Origin: Polytrichum commune
Lineage: Eukaryota > Streptophyta > Polytrichopsida > Polytrichales > Polytrichaceae
NCBI GenBank assembly: GCA_950295325.1
Contig: OX485807.1
Span: 11,809,001-11,869,000, forward strand
Direction of reading: 5' to 3'
Length of the DNA: 60,000 bases
Shown here: one piece after another, positions 24,634-34,532 of the stretch
How positions within the stretch are numbered: the first letter of the stretch is position 1
Layout of the letters: every line of letters starts with the position of its first letter
Program-made: the position numbers and the translations under genes
The notes under the pieces: generated by a model
What the model saw: the letters and a program-made list of their open reading frames with translations, nothing else
Told to the model about the DNA's origin: nothing
Database searches by the model: none

Positions 24634-25075
24634 CCCCCAAATCGCCACTTACACCAGACCCACACACCCACACACATCATGCAAACCTCGCCCACATCAC
24701 CCACTCCACAACCCGACAACAAAATTCCCCCCCCCCTACAATCCCAGAGAAAGCCCAAAACAAGATACTGACACACACCCCAAGATAACAAACTCTCCAG
24801 CAAGACACAACATGCACACACACCCTACCACTAAAACCATCAAACCTACTCCCACCACCCAAACTACACAAATCAGACTATACACTCTCAAAACAGTAAA
24901 CAATCTACCTACCGCACACAAACGGACGATCCCACACCTCATCACACCCCATAAACACACCTCACAGATCACACCCACCCAATTCAAGCCCATACACAAA
25001 ACCCACTTACACCCATGCCACCCCCAAAAAACAAAAAAGATTACCTGGCCCCAACCGCATTGTGAGCCCAAAAGG
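24634..25075. other. A/C-rich segment, possibly a relic of the same LINE family
   Basis: The composition changes abruptly at the CACTA end to a strand rich in A and C and poor in G and T, just like the sense strand of the LINE at 27290-40012. The long open frame here (Thr, His, Pro and Lys rich) is expected from that composition alone and is not evidence of a gene. Shared origin with the LINE is an inference from base composition. Confidence 0.35.
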
Positions 25076-25761
25076 GTGCCCACATTTAGTCTTAGACCCT
25101 TGAAACGTTAGTTGATGCACTTTGAAGTAGCATGTTACTTCACAAAAATATAAAAAGAGTGAAATGTTAGTCTTAGAAGTACCATGTTGTAAGAGGCTAG
25201 GATGTGAGTTGTTATTGTGTTTTTACCTTCGGAAGGATTTGAGTGAATGAGGATAGGTAAGGAGAACTTGGATTGAGTAGTTAGTGAGTAGGCTAGTACA
25301 AATGGATGGAGACAACCAAAGTGACTCAAGAGGCAAGTGCATTCGAATTGGGATGAATGGAGGATCACATGGAGCGCACAAGTGGACCACCTCATCATGG
25401 CCACTTAATGGGGAAGGCCCAAGGAAGAATGCAAGGTGGAGGATAAGCAAATTCTCAAAGCACCAATCAAATCACGAGTTAAGCATCGTGGTTTGAATTA
25501 AGTGGTGAGCGACGATTTGGGAAAGTAAGGGGAGAAAGTTATGGCGGCGGAAAGCGAAGGAGGCTAAGTTTGGGTTGAAGCATCCCAAGTTTGGTAAAGT
25601 GTGGTAGGTAGAAAGCCAAGGCTAGTTAAATGTTCGAATTAGGATCCTTGTTGATCATTTGAGGGAGGAAGGCTTAGAAGATAGGATTGGCGCCTACTAA
25701 GTAGGAGGAAATCTCAAGGGCTTATCGTGAGCCTTGAGGGTGCTCACCCCCTCAAGCTTAC

Positions 25762-25769
25762 TATATAAT
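25762..25769 (+). promoter_or_regulatory. TATA-box with CT-rich leader
   Basis: TATATAAT lies about 30 bases upstream of a CT-rich leader (CCCTCACTCATCATCTCTTT). This is the arrangement of a plant core promoter, as found in LTRs. No identified gene follows closely. Confidence 0.4.
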
Positions 25770-26274
25770 CCCTCATTCTTCCCTCACTCATCATCTCTTT
25801 CCTTTGTGCTCCAAGGCACCCCACGAGTTATAAGTGTGGGTGTGGGAAGCCATATTGGAGCACATGTGTGTGCTTAGTTTTTAGTGTGAGAGCCAAGGCT
25901 TGTTAGCCTTGAAGAGGGCTTGACCTCTTGGTAGAATTAGTGTTGACGTGAAGGATTTTAAAGTTAATTCATGATTCCAATTTGTGGTACTTAAAGTTCA
26001 TGTTTTGAATACACGTGGTTGCAAGTTCCATGTTTAAGAGTTGAGCACTTGATGTTGTGATGAGTGCAAAAATATACTTGTGTGGATTAGTTAGTCTTAG
26101 TGAAGTTAGGAAATTCTCTCTCCCCCTCTCCTCTCTAGGATTTTAGGATTTTAGGATTAGAGAAGAATTGTGTGATTAGAAAGGGGTTGTTAGTAGAATT
26201 AGGGAAATTAGGTAGGAAGATTAGTTAAGGGCTTGAATAATTAGTGAGGTAGTTGGGGATTACAACTACAAAGT

Positions 26275-26590
26275 TGTGGGTTCATGAAGGAGCTGGGTTT
26301 GTTTAGTTAGAAAGTAAAGAGCTGGGTTTATGAAGGACCTGGGTTTGTTTAGTTAGAAGCTAAGGAGCTGGGTTTATGAAGGAGCTGGGTTTGTTTAGTT
26401 AGAAAGTAAAGAGCTGGGTTTATGAAGGACCTGGGTTTGTTTAGTTAGAAGCTAAGGAGCTGGGTTCATGAAGGAGCTGGGTTTATGAAGGAGCTGGGTT
26501 TGTTTAGTTAGAAGCTAAGAAGCTGGGTTTATGAAGGATCTAGGTTTATGTAATTAGAAAGTAAAGAGATGGGTTCATGAAGGAGCTTAG
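26275..26590. repeat. 46-bp tandem repeat, about seven copies, alternating subtypes
   Basis: Units start GAGCTGGGTTTATGAAGGA and end in either AGAAAGTAAA or AGAAGCTAAG. The two subtypes alternate, also differing at GGAGCT versus GGACCT, so the array grew partly as 92-bp dimers. One unit is truncated after 17 bases (near 26457). Confidence 0.9.
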
Positions 26591-26867
26591 TAGATAGCCT
26601 ACCTAATTAGCTCATAGACAAGTAGTTAGTTACATTATGCTAGTTAGTGTTATGTGTGGCTTTCACAAGTAAATGTATTTGAGATTGACTATAGAGAATA
26701 GTGTTTTTTTTAACACTTGCATCCTCTCTTTAAAAATAAACCACGTGCACAACTTAATGGAGAATGTGGAGCACTCTCGCGATGGCAAGACAAAGGAAGC
26801 AAAGACCAAAGGTGCGAGGGAGAGATTGACATAAGTCACATAAGTATTTCTTAATACTTAAAGGCTT

Positions 26868-27080
26868 ATGTACGGTATGGAGACACCAAGTGAGACCTCT
26901 TATAGTAGCGATACGGAATACACAAGTGATAGTTCAAGTGGTAGTATAGAGTCAACGGCACGGACTCCATTTAGGAGAGGGATATCCTTAAGGGCTTGTG
27001 TAGCTAAAGCAGCCGGATGGACGTTAGAAGCAAACAAAGACAAAATAGCACCCGAGCATAAGGAGGTTAAAATAACATAG
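26868..27080 (+). CDS. Hypothetical 70-residue Ser/Thr-rich ORF
   Basis: From ATG to TAG the frame encodes MYGMETPSETSYSSDTEYTS and a further Ser-rich acidic part, then a basic, Ala-rich helix. It could be the start of a retrotransposon gag or a chance ORF. It is followed at once by the 5' edge of the LINE. No homologue is recognised. Confidence 0.25.
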   Translation: MYGMETPSETSYSSDTEYTSDSSSGSIESTARTPFRRGISLRACVAKAAGWTLEANKDKIAPEHKEVKIT

Positions 27081-29594
27081 TTAACTTGTGCATTCTCCAC
27101 ATACGTATTGAAATCGTACATTGAGTTGTTAAAAGTGAAATTCCAGTTAAATCCAAGACCACTTGAAGGGTGAACCTTGCACTATGGACTCATCCAAGTC
27201 CAAATCCAATACCGCGGAGGAATGTGAGCCCAAACCCACTACTCGGACTACGGACGCTTAAGGGTGGGGGGTTTGGCCTCACACGCATACATTGACAGCC
27301 ACCAACAGCAAACACTCTCCACAAACCCCCAATAACACCCACATCCCACTATTTAACACACACAACGAGAAGACATCCAACACCCATTCCTCACACCACA
27401 CACCATTCCCATCGCACCGCAGTCACCAATTCTCAGCCCTCACTCACTCTATCTCTCTCATCGCCTCCTCCGTCACACCTCATCAGCACTTGGGCAATAC
27501 TCATTTCTCACCCCAGTCACTCCCTCTCCATCACTACAGCCACCAGCACTCTTCCATCTCTCTCTCCTCCCTCCACACCTCACATACTCCATTCCCACCT
27601 CACACACCCCCTCCCCTCCACCCCAACAATCAGCAATCCCCTACTACCCCCATCACCTCACTCATTCAGGAGCCACTCAACCACAGCACAAACATCAGCG
27701 ACTACACGGCCATCCTCAATTTCGGCCTCGGAGACGACCACCCACCAACGTCCAACACAGTAGAGGCCGCCCCCAACCCTGACCTCGGAGACGCGCACAC
27801 AGCAACGACCAGCCGAGGGACGGCCACGCTCCACCTTGAATTCGGCGAAAAGCAGTCACCAACGGCCCGCAACCCCATACAGTCCCCGAAGAACCCAGCA
27901 GCATCGACACATCACCGCACCGCGCCACGGCTTTGCTACAACGGCACCAGCACCGACTGTGGCACCACCAGCACCGACTGCGGCTCCCCACTCTGCTTCA
28001 CCCCACATCCGCAAGTCCCCCCACACCGATCACCTGCACGCCAACAGACACAAATCAGCACCCAGATTACGAAGCCCCGGACCAGCTACCAGGGCACCGC
28101 TGCTCCAAGTTCCGAGCACAATAGAAGACACAGACAATTCAGACACCAATCCAGCACACACTCAGGCACAGCTACATCCCCACCACCGCACCAATCACAC
28201 CAACAGCCCATACAGCACCAAGACCGCACACAACAGACAAAGACCAATCTGCTCCCAAGTCACCACCAACCCACAACCACAGCACAAACAACAGTCTACA
28301 CACCGTATATAAATCTACCAAGTAACCTTGTGATTATACACACTCTCATCATGATTCACATCAATTCGAATGCACGTCCGTCACATCCGCCCACCTTACT
28401 CCACCCACGGCCGCCCCCACACATCACTTCGATTCATGACATTGACGCCGAAGAGGACCTCGACATGGACGCACAATTGGAGAACGTATCCCGGGAGAGA
28501 GGTGGTAGCTCCCTTCAATTGACATACGAGCGCAACCCACAACAATCCGCCAAAGCCACACTCTTCAAAACACCACACAACACCGAAAGCACGCCTCCAA
28601 CACTCCAATACCGCAACCCAAGAATTGAAGACGCATCGGAGAGCCAAACTACCAAGAGAAGGAAAGCGGATGACTACACCGCGACATCCACACCCAACAA
28701 CAACACAACACCATCATCACACACGAAGGTAAGACGAATGGCCACCCTTGGCATTGATATGATGGGATGCATGTGGCTAGGATTCCAAATGCATGAAATG
28801 CTAGCTACACAAAGAGGTAAGAAGGAGTTGAAGGAGAAACGCACCGATGAAGAATTCGCCATCACCAACACACCCACAAGCGAAATCCAAGAGTTTCGGT
28901 CACTAAGGCGAGCTTTTCCACGGGTCAAGCAAACTCTCTATCCCATTGAAAGACCGGATGCGGTGCCCGGTCAACATCTACATTTCACGCAAATACCCAT
29001 GTACGAAAAGACATCTCAAGACACGGGCCTCACCGAAGGCTTCCATGTCACCATTCGGTTTGATGGAGAGTACAAGAAACTTAGCCGAAAAGAAGTCAAG
29101 GTTGCATGCATGGAGCGCCTCCGACTCATGAACATGCCTCTCGGGACCACCTACTCCAATCCCATCGACATAGGCATCAACACGGTCACAAGGAATTGGG
29201 CTGGTTTTGTCAAAATTCACCTACAAGACCCCAAGAAGGATGGCCTAGCTCTACTCCGAGGAGACCGTGCTTTTGTTATGACAATGGGAGACGGAGAAAA
29301 AATCATAGGGAAGATAGAAAATGGCTTTGAGCTCATCACAAAGGCAAAAAACATGAGACTACACCTCAAGGGCGAAACCATCCGCAACAACACGGCCCTC
29401 GACATACTCCGCAACCTCATGCAACGCTCATACTACAACGGGCGAGAAATCGAAATTCTCTCTCTCACCAAGGCGGGAGTAGAGAAGGACTTCGCCTTCA
29501 TCACCCTCACCACCGAGGAAGCCCGAGATGACATCCTCACCAATTGTCGCGCACCTCTCCATGAGGAGTGCCCGAAACACCATGGGCACAAGGG

Positions 29595-30504
29595 GGACCC
29601 CGGAGTGACACCCGGGACTTGTGGCGCCGTTGGTGAGAGGGCCCAAGTGATCCTAGTGTGGGTGAGGGCCCCGGGCGTTGGGAACGCCTCCCACCCACGG
29701 AGACTAGGAGGCATGAGGGTAAGGCCTAGAGCTATGCGTAGCTCATGGCGTGGTGATTCTAGAATGCTCAAGATCACCTCAAGCGGAGGTGTGAGCTAGG
29801 AGTTATGGCCATTTGACTGGGGCGCTGTCCCGGGACAGCGCCATGGTACAGCAATGCCTGGGAGTGATTCCCGGGACTGCCAAGGTTCAAACAGGCATAA
29901 CTTCCTCAATGCTTGCCCGAATGGGGCAAGTGAGGAGTCCATCGGCATCTACATGAAGCGTAGATGAAGATGGAGTGGTTGGTTGTTATGATCAGACATC
30001 ATACAAGGAAGTTATGATGGTCTGAAGCTGCTGGGGGCTTGTAGGCCCAACAGCTAACGGAAAATGTCCACTTGGCCCCAACTCTTGGTAGGGAGACAAG
30101 AGGTTGGTTGACGGTGGGGTAGGGGCCCCGCGTAGAGTCCTAGAGGCTTATATGGGTGAGGTGGTGTGGCCTCACCCACCCGAGGCCGAACGGCACGGCC
30201 TCCATGGGCTTTGGCCCATTGTGAGGCCATAGTTGCCTAGTATGGTTCGGGTTGTTGTAGTGTTGCTCCGGCAACGCGATGATCAACATGGGATTGGACT
30301 TCCATGGATGGAAGTCCACATCCAAGAAATGGGTTACCGATTAAGGGGTGAGTCCCGAAAGTAAAGTAGGAGGGTTGGTTCCCTCCTATGAACTATTTGG
30401 TCGGGGGTAAGAGGAGCTAACCATTAGCATGGCGGAATGTGAAGGGTTAGCGCTCGTAACCTTTGCTAGAAAATGAAAATTGGCAAGATTGCTAAGGAAG
30501 CTAG
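29595..30504. mobile_element. 910-bp insertion in LINE ORF1 with 6-bp target duplication
   Basis: CAAGGG flanks both sides (29589-29594 and 30505-30510). The inserted sequence has balanced, G-rich composition unlike the A/C-rich LINE, and removing it restores ORF1. It starts GGACCCCGGAG and ends GAAGCTAG, so it lacks TG...CA and obvious inverted termini. No ORF is convincing. Variable-length duplication without inverted repeats would suit a retroposed RNA, but no Pol III boxes or poly-A tail are clear. The family is unknown. Confidence 0.7.
29821..29842. repeat. Perfect 22-bp palindrome centred on CCCGGG
   Basis: The sequence reads GGCGCTGTCCC followed by its exact complement. The core CCCGGGAC also occurs near 29612 and 29870 within the same insert. 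Confidence 0.9.
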
Positions 30505-31330
30505 CAAGGGTTGCGACACCAATGGCCTCACATTTCAATCCGAAAGGCTCAAGGTAAGCATCACCAAAGACAAGGACTCGGGAAACCTCTCGGAGCTAAG
30601 AATTAGCACTACTCTAGTTGCTAACAACTTACCACAACGGGAGTCACAATCAACAATCACCACATCTCTCAAGAAGTTGTTTGGAGAGGAGAACATCACC
30701 GGGGTCACATTTGGATACAAGACCAACCAAGACGACGATCGCCAAGCCGGATGGTGCCATATCCAATGCTTGAACGCGGCGGTCTACACGGATTGGCTTC
30801 ATAAGTCTACATACATCATAGGGAGACGAGTGGACTTTGTTCCACACAAAGGGAGTATTGACGGCACCGCACCGAACCAAACCGCTATCCGCCTAGCACA
30901 AGCCCCCGTACGAGAAGTCATCGCTCAAAAAGTCCACACTATGGGTAACACAACCGCATCCTCTCCCTTAGTGTCTGAGAAACTCTTCAACAAAGCCATG
31001 AAGGAGCTAACCGCCACGATGGATGATAAGCTTACCGCACTTACAAGCAACATTAACCTCAACACGGATATGCGCGTCGAAGCCTCCACGGACACCCTCA
31101 AGGCGCATGCAATGAACATACACAACATCATGAGTGCCATGGCAATGGAGTTTCAACAATCCAACCATCGCATCCACAACATCATGCAAACTCTAGCCGC
31201 CACATCACCGGACCCCCCCCAACATGGCAAGATTACCGCACACCCCAAGCACATCCATGGCCAACGCACAAGGAGGAGACAACAATGTGCCACAACTAGC
31301 ACCACCGGGCTTCCAAAACGCCCACTATAG

Positions 31331-31789
31331 GAACTCACCATCAAGCCTCCACAAAGGACATCACCACCCACATGAATAGTATACATCTAGTGTATACATG
31401 GACGCTACTCATACACTTGCTATGTATCACTCTTTTTCGCATAAATAAAAGACCAATACTTGTGCCCAAAGTGTTCAACATAGGAGGAAGACTCCACACA
31501 TACGCATACATACTCAAAACTTTACTCCCCATAAAACACAAACATACCCTAGCAATCACACTCTTCATCACACTAGCATACACACACACCACTCACCCAT
31601 CTTCATATCACACACCACACACAATTATGCCCACACCTAACACAAATCTTATAATCCATAAACTAGCCGCCACCTCCCCTTATCACCACTACACACATTC
31701 ACGGGCTACCACAACCAATCGCCTACAAGAAACGCCACAAGAATTCCCCCCTCCCCCACACATACTAATCAATAATATAACCTACATAG
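31331..31789. other. Spacer between LINE ORF1 and the 2A-bearing frame
   Basis: This A/C-rich interval is open for long stretches in one frame (31372-31935), which is expected from composition. No motif is recognised. It may be the ORF1-ORF2 junction. Confidence 0.4.
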
Positions 31790-32695
31790 GCAATATCCGA
31801 TACACAACACATTTACATTTTAAAAATCCAAAAACATTCATCGATCATAACATACCTCACATGGAACAACTCTATACTCATCCTCTTATGTGGCGACATA
31901 CAACCCAACCCGGGGCCACTATCACACATCACTAGAAACCCCCTAAAAGAATACACCCATAAACAAACACACCACCTTACCACAAACATAGCAACACTCA
32001 ATATACTATATCAACATCAAGAACGATTATGCTTCACCCACCCAACACAAAACCCTCTTAACACCACCAAACAAATAGACCACCTAAACCACCATACACT
32101 AATACCCCCAAAATACCCTCCACAAAACCAAACCCATATACTCAAAATAACACACAAACCAAAACAACTAAAGCCACTAACTATCATTACACCCACCAAA
32201 AACACAAATGTATACCCTCCCATAGCAAACCACATATTGTTACACACAAATTTAAAATACAATACATCACATCTACCACAAGACACCACCAAAACCTACA
32301 CAATACCGCCGTCACCCCACATGAACCAACCCACACATATAACACAAATATATAACAAACACCCCCAACCAACCATATTTATACAACACCATGCTCAAAC
32401 ACAACTACTCCTATTACAATGTGGGGATATCCACCCTAATCCAGGCCCTATGCCTGACATACTACAAACACACCCCACCTCCCACAAAAGACGCCAAACA
32501 ACATACTTCTTACCATGCACGATCAAACTTCAGCCGGAATACCAACATCTAGCCAATACATTCAAACCTCTTTTTCAAAATATGCACCCCCTTCACACAC
32601 AAAAAACAAATTCACTCCCATACCTATACAACTACATACAACAACATAGTAATCACCCCCCCACGGATAATCTATGCATTGATCGTAACAATTAG
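31790..32695 (+). CDS. LINE ORF2 N-terminal frame with two 2A-like motifs
   Basis: One frame is open from the stop at 31787 to TAG at 32693 (about 301 codons). It contains ILLCGDIQPNPGP near its start and LLLLQCGDIHPNPGP 177 codons later. Between them the protein is rich in Thr, His, Asn and Pro with no domain I recognise. The beginning has no ATG before the first motif, so translation may start upstream by frameshift, reinitiation or at a non-AUG codon, or the start may be lost. The APE frame that follows is offset by one base and overlaps this one by about 140 bases (open from 32553). Placement just before APE agrees with 2A-like sequences known at the N-terminus of some LINE ORF2 proteins, such as trypanosome L1Tc. 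Confidence 0.6.
   Translation, partial: AISDTQHIYILKIQKHSSIITYLTWNNSILILLCGDIQPNPGPLSHITRNPLKEYTHKQTHHLTTNIATLNILYQHQERLCFTHPTQNPLNTTKQIDHLNHHTLIPPKYPPQNQTHILKITHKPKQLKPLTIITPTKNTNVYPPIANHILLHTNLKYNTSHLPQDTTKTYTIPPSPHMNQPTHITQIYNKHPQPTIFIQHHAQTQLLLLQCGDIHPNPGPMPDILQTHPTSHKRRQTTYFLPCTIKLQPEYQHLANTFKPLFQNMHPLHTQKTNSLPYLYNYIQQHSNHPPTDNLCIDRNN
31877..31918 (+). other. 2A-like ribosome-skipping motif 1
   Basis: Codons give LILLCGDIQPNPGP. The 2A consensus is D-[V/I]-E-x-N-P-G-P preceded by a hydrophobic, helical stretch. All consensus positions match except Glu, replaced by Gln. If active, the ribosome would skip the Gly-Pro bond at 31913-31918. Confidence 0.65.
32405..32449 (+). other. 2A-like ribosome-skipping motif 2
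   Basis: Codons give LLLLQCGDIHPNPGP, in the same frame as motif 1. The consensus Glu is His. The shared L-x-L-L-x-C-G-D-I-x-P-N-P-G-P core shows that the two motifs are related, so a duplication within the ORF is likely. Confidence 0.7.
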
Positions 32696-34532
32696 CCCTT
32701 CAACCATAATATGCAACACGTACCTACAACAACAACCTACACAAGATTGGACAACTCAATTACTAGACAAAATGACAAGATTGATCAACCCACCGGAAAG
32801 ACACATAAACACACCACATCCATATACACAATTTTGTAATATATACAAAGATACAATCACCCCACCCAACACAATACATAATAAATTATATGACTACATA
32901 CAACAAAACCATGATTCACCCAACATTCAAAATTTACAAGAAAGATTCTCATACCTACAAAGACAACTACTAATAGAAGCACTAAGAATTAACGAGCCTA
33001 TAAATGAATACACACGTCCTAACCCCCCACCAATTCAAAATTCAACACCCTCGCACAATTCTACCCCACTAACTAGCCAAAACACATACGCCATAACATG
33101 GAACGCATCATCTATTAACACTGACATGCCATGCCTACAAGATTTAATTATACATCACCAACAACCCCCGTCAATCATCACCATACAAGAAACCAAATTG
33201 TCAGCCACTAAATCCACAAAACACATACAACGCCTATTCCCTCAATATAAACTATTTTTCAATAATACGCATAACATCACAAGGGTCGCACGCCAACGGA
33301 TGACATACAGAGGATATCGAGGCGGCCTACTCCTACTAATTCACAATAAACATGCATTCCCGAGTAATCTCTCCAAAATACCCACCCCCGCCGACATATC
33401 ACTATTTCTCCAAATAATACGAATAGCAAATCAACCTCTACAACCTTGGCTCCTAATTAACCTCTACATGCCTTCACATGAAGATGACCTTCCCCTCATC
33501 CCCATTATACAAACCACCATAACCAACCAAATAGCCACACACCCTAATCACACATATATCCTATGTGGAGATTTTAATAGGGACATAGCTCTAATTGGCA
33601 GACAAAATGACAAACAAAACACACCACCACAAACGGAAGACTATAATTGGCGATCATTCACAACCGGCCTCGAACTATCTTATGTCCCGACAAATACGAC
33701 ATTCTCAAGACAAGGAGGACATAACTACACACAAAACAGCTTAATAGATGGGTTCTTCATCAAAACCCCCCAAAACCATCAGTACACCTCAATCACAAAC
33801 CAAGATATTCAGTTAAATTCCGATCACTTTCCCATACAATTACTAATTCCACCAAACACACTAATCGCCAAATCCCCCACTACAAACCCCGAACCACCAC
33901 TAAGAATACTTAACCCCATCCCAAAAGAAAAACTAGAAAACTTCCACACCAAATTTTTCGAGAACAACTCCAACCAAATAGATGAGCTCATACACCTATT
34001 AAAAAATAACCACCTATCAAGCGAACAATGGCAACAAGCTTGCAATTCACTAAATACCCTCACCGACAATATTTCCTCCATAGTCCTAGAGACATGTAGC
34101 GTCCCACCCATTCCCATACTACCACATAGGATCACTAAGCAAGGTGGATATCTCCCAAAGAAATCCCAAAAAGAATGAAAAAAACACCTCTCTACCTATC
34201 ACCTAATCCGGAAGGCCATATACATCATAAAAAACAACCCTAATTGGCATAATCATTCCATTATTACACAAGAAATTAACAACCATAGTCACGTCACAAT
34301 ACCCCCACCACCAAAACCCCCCCACACGTATGAAACATGGATAGAAAACTTAGCAAATATCGCCAAAGAAGCTAAATACAAAGCTCGCAAAATCACAACC
34401 GACTATAGCATCAAACAAATCAAAAAAACCATATCCAAATACCAACAACTTTATGACCAAAGTCCCAAGATAATCAATAGAAAAGTCTTCAAAAATATGG
34501 AAACCCCCCCCCCCACTCGACTGTCTCATAGA
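32553..34532 (+). pseudogene. LINE apurinic-like (APE) endonuclease region
   Basis: The domain lies at about 33080-33855. Motifs in order are ITWNASSI (the Asn motif), SIITIQETKLS (catalytic Glu), YILCGDFNRDIA (Asp and Asn), NSLIDGFFI and SDHFPIQ (the SDH motif). This enzyme nicks the chromosomal target to start target-primed reverse transcription. TGA at 34176 interrupts the frame (KKSQKE, stop, KKHLSTYH); TGG to TGA is the simplest origin. The frame then continues to an 11-base C tract at 34504, where it shifts into the reverse transcriptase frame. The catalytic motifs themselves are intact. Confidence 0.85.

Larger units (their letters stand above)
25180..27240 (+). other. Non-coding unit with core promoter and tandem repeats, LTR-like in character
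   Basis: A TGTTGTAAGAGGC start near 25186, a TATA-box at 25762, a pyrimidine-rich leader, and a downstream short ORF at 26868 together resemble the LTR and leader of a non-autonomous retrotransposon. No second LTR, no primer-binding site and no pol domains are visible, so the classification is unproven. Confidence 0.3.
28351..31330 (+). pseudogene. LINE ORF1 (gag-like), split by a 910-bp insertion
   Basis: The frame is open from 27292, but the A/C-rich DNA upstream is naturally stop-poor, and the first ATG in frame is 28351. The conserved-looking part begins near 28725. It includes VTIRFDGEYKKLSRKEVKV and GFVKIHLQDPKKDG, a beta-alpha pattern that may be an RRM-like fold of LINE ORF1 proteins. 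A second part after the insert has LKKLFGEENITGVTFGY and WCHIQCLNAAVYTDWLHKS, again RRM-like, then a helical C-terminus (about 30960-31200) fit for a coiled coil. The insertion duplicates CAAGGG. Joining 29594 to 30511 restores one frame (...GHKGCDTNG...). The protein would bind LINE RNA and form particles. The RRM assignment is by pattern only. Confidence 0.6.

Noticed and set aside
24812-25111. 99-codon ORF as a gene
   Set aside because: Same argument: A/C-rich low-complexity sequence; no motif, no splice or promoter support.
25186-26740. Definite LTR
   Set aside because: There is a TATA-box and a TG start but no partner LTR, primer-binding site or clear CA end.
27292-28350. Long open frame as an N-terminal extension of LINE ORF1
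   Set aside because: The DNA is A/C-rich, so stop codons (which need T) are rare in any frame. There is no ATG until 28351 and the composition is low-complexity, so openness is not evidence of coding.
29595-30504. Intron in LINE ORF1
   Set aside because: The junctions lack GT-AG, and the flanking CAAGGG repeat is better explained by insertion.
31372-31935. 187-codon ORF overlapping 2A motif 1
   Set aside because: It reads HPLMWRHTTQPGA across the site where the neighbouring frame gives LILLCGDIQPNPGP. The neighbouring frame is the conserved one.
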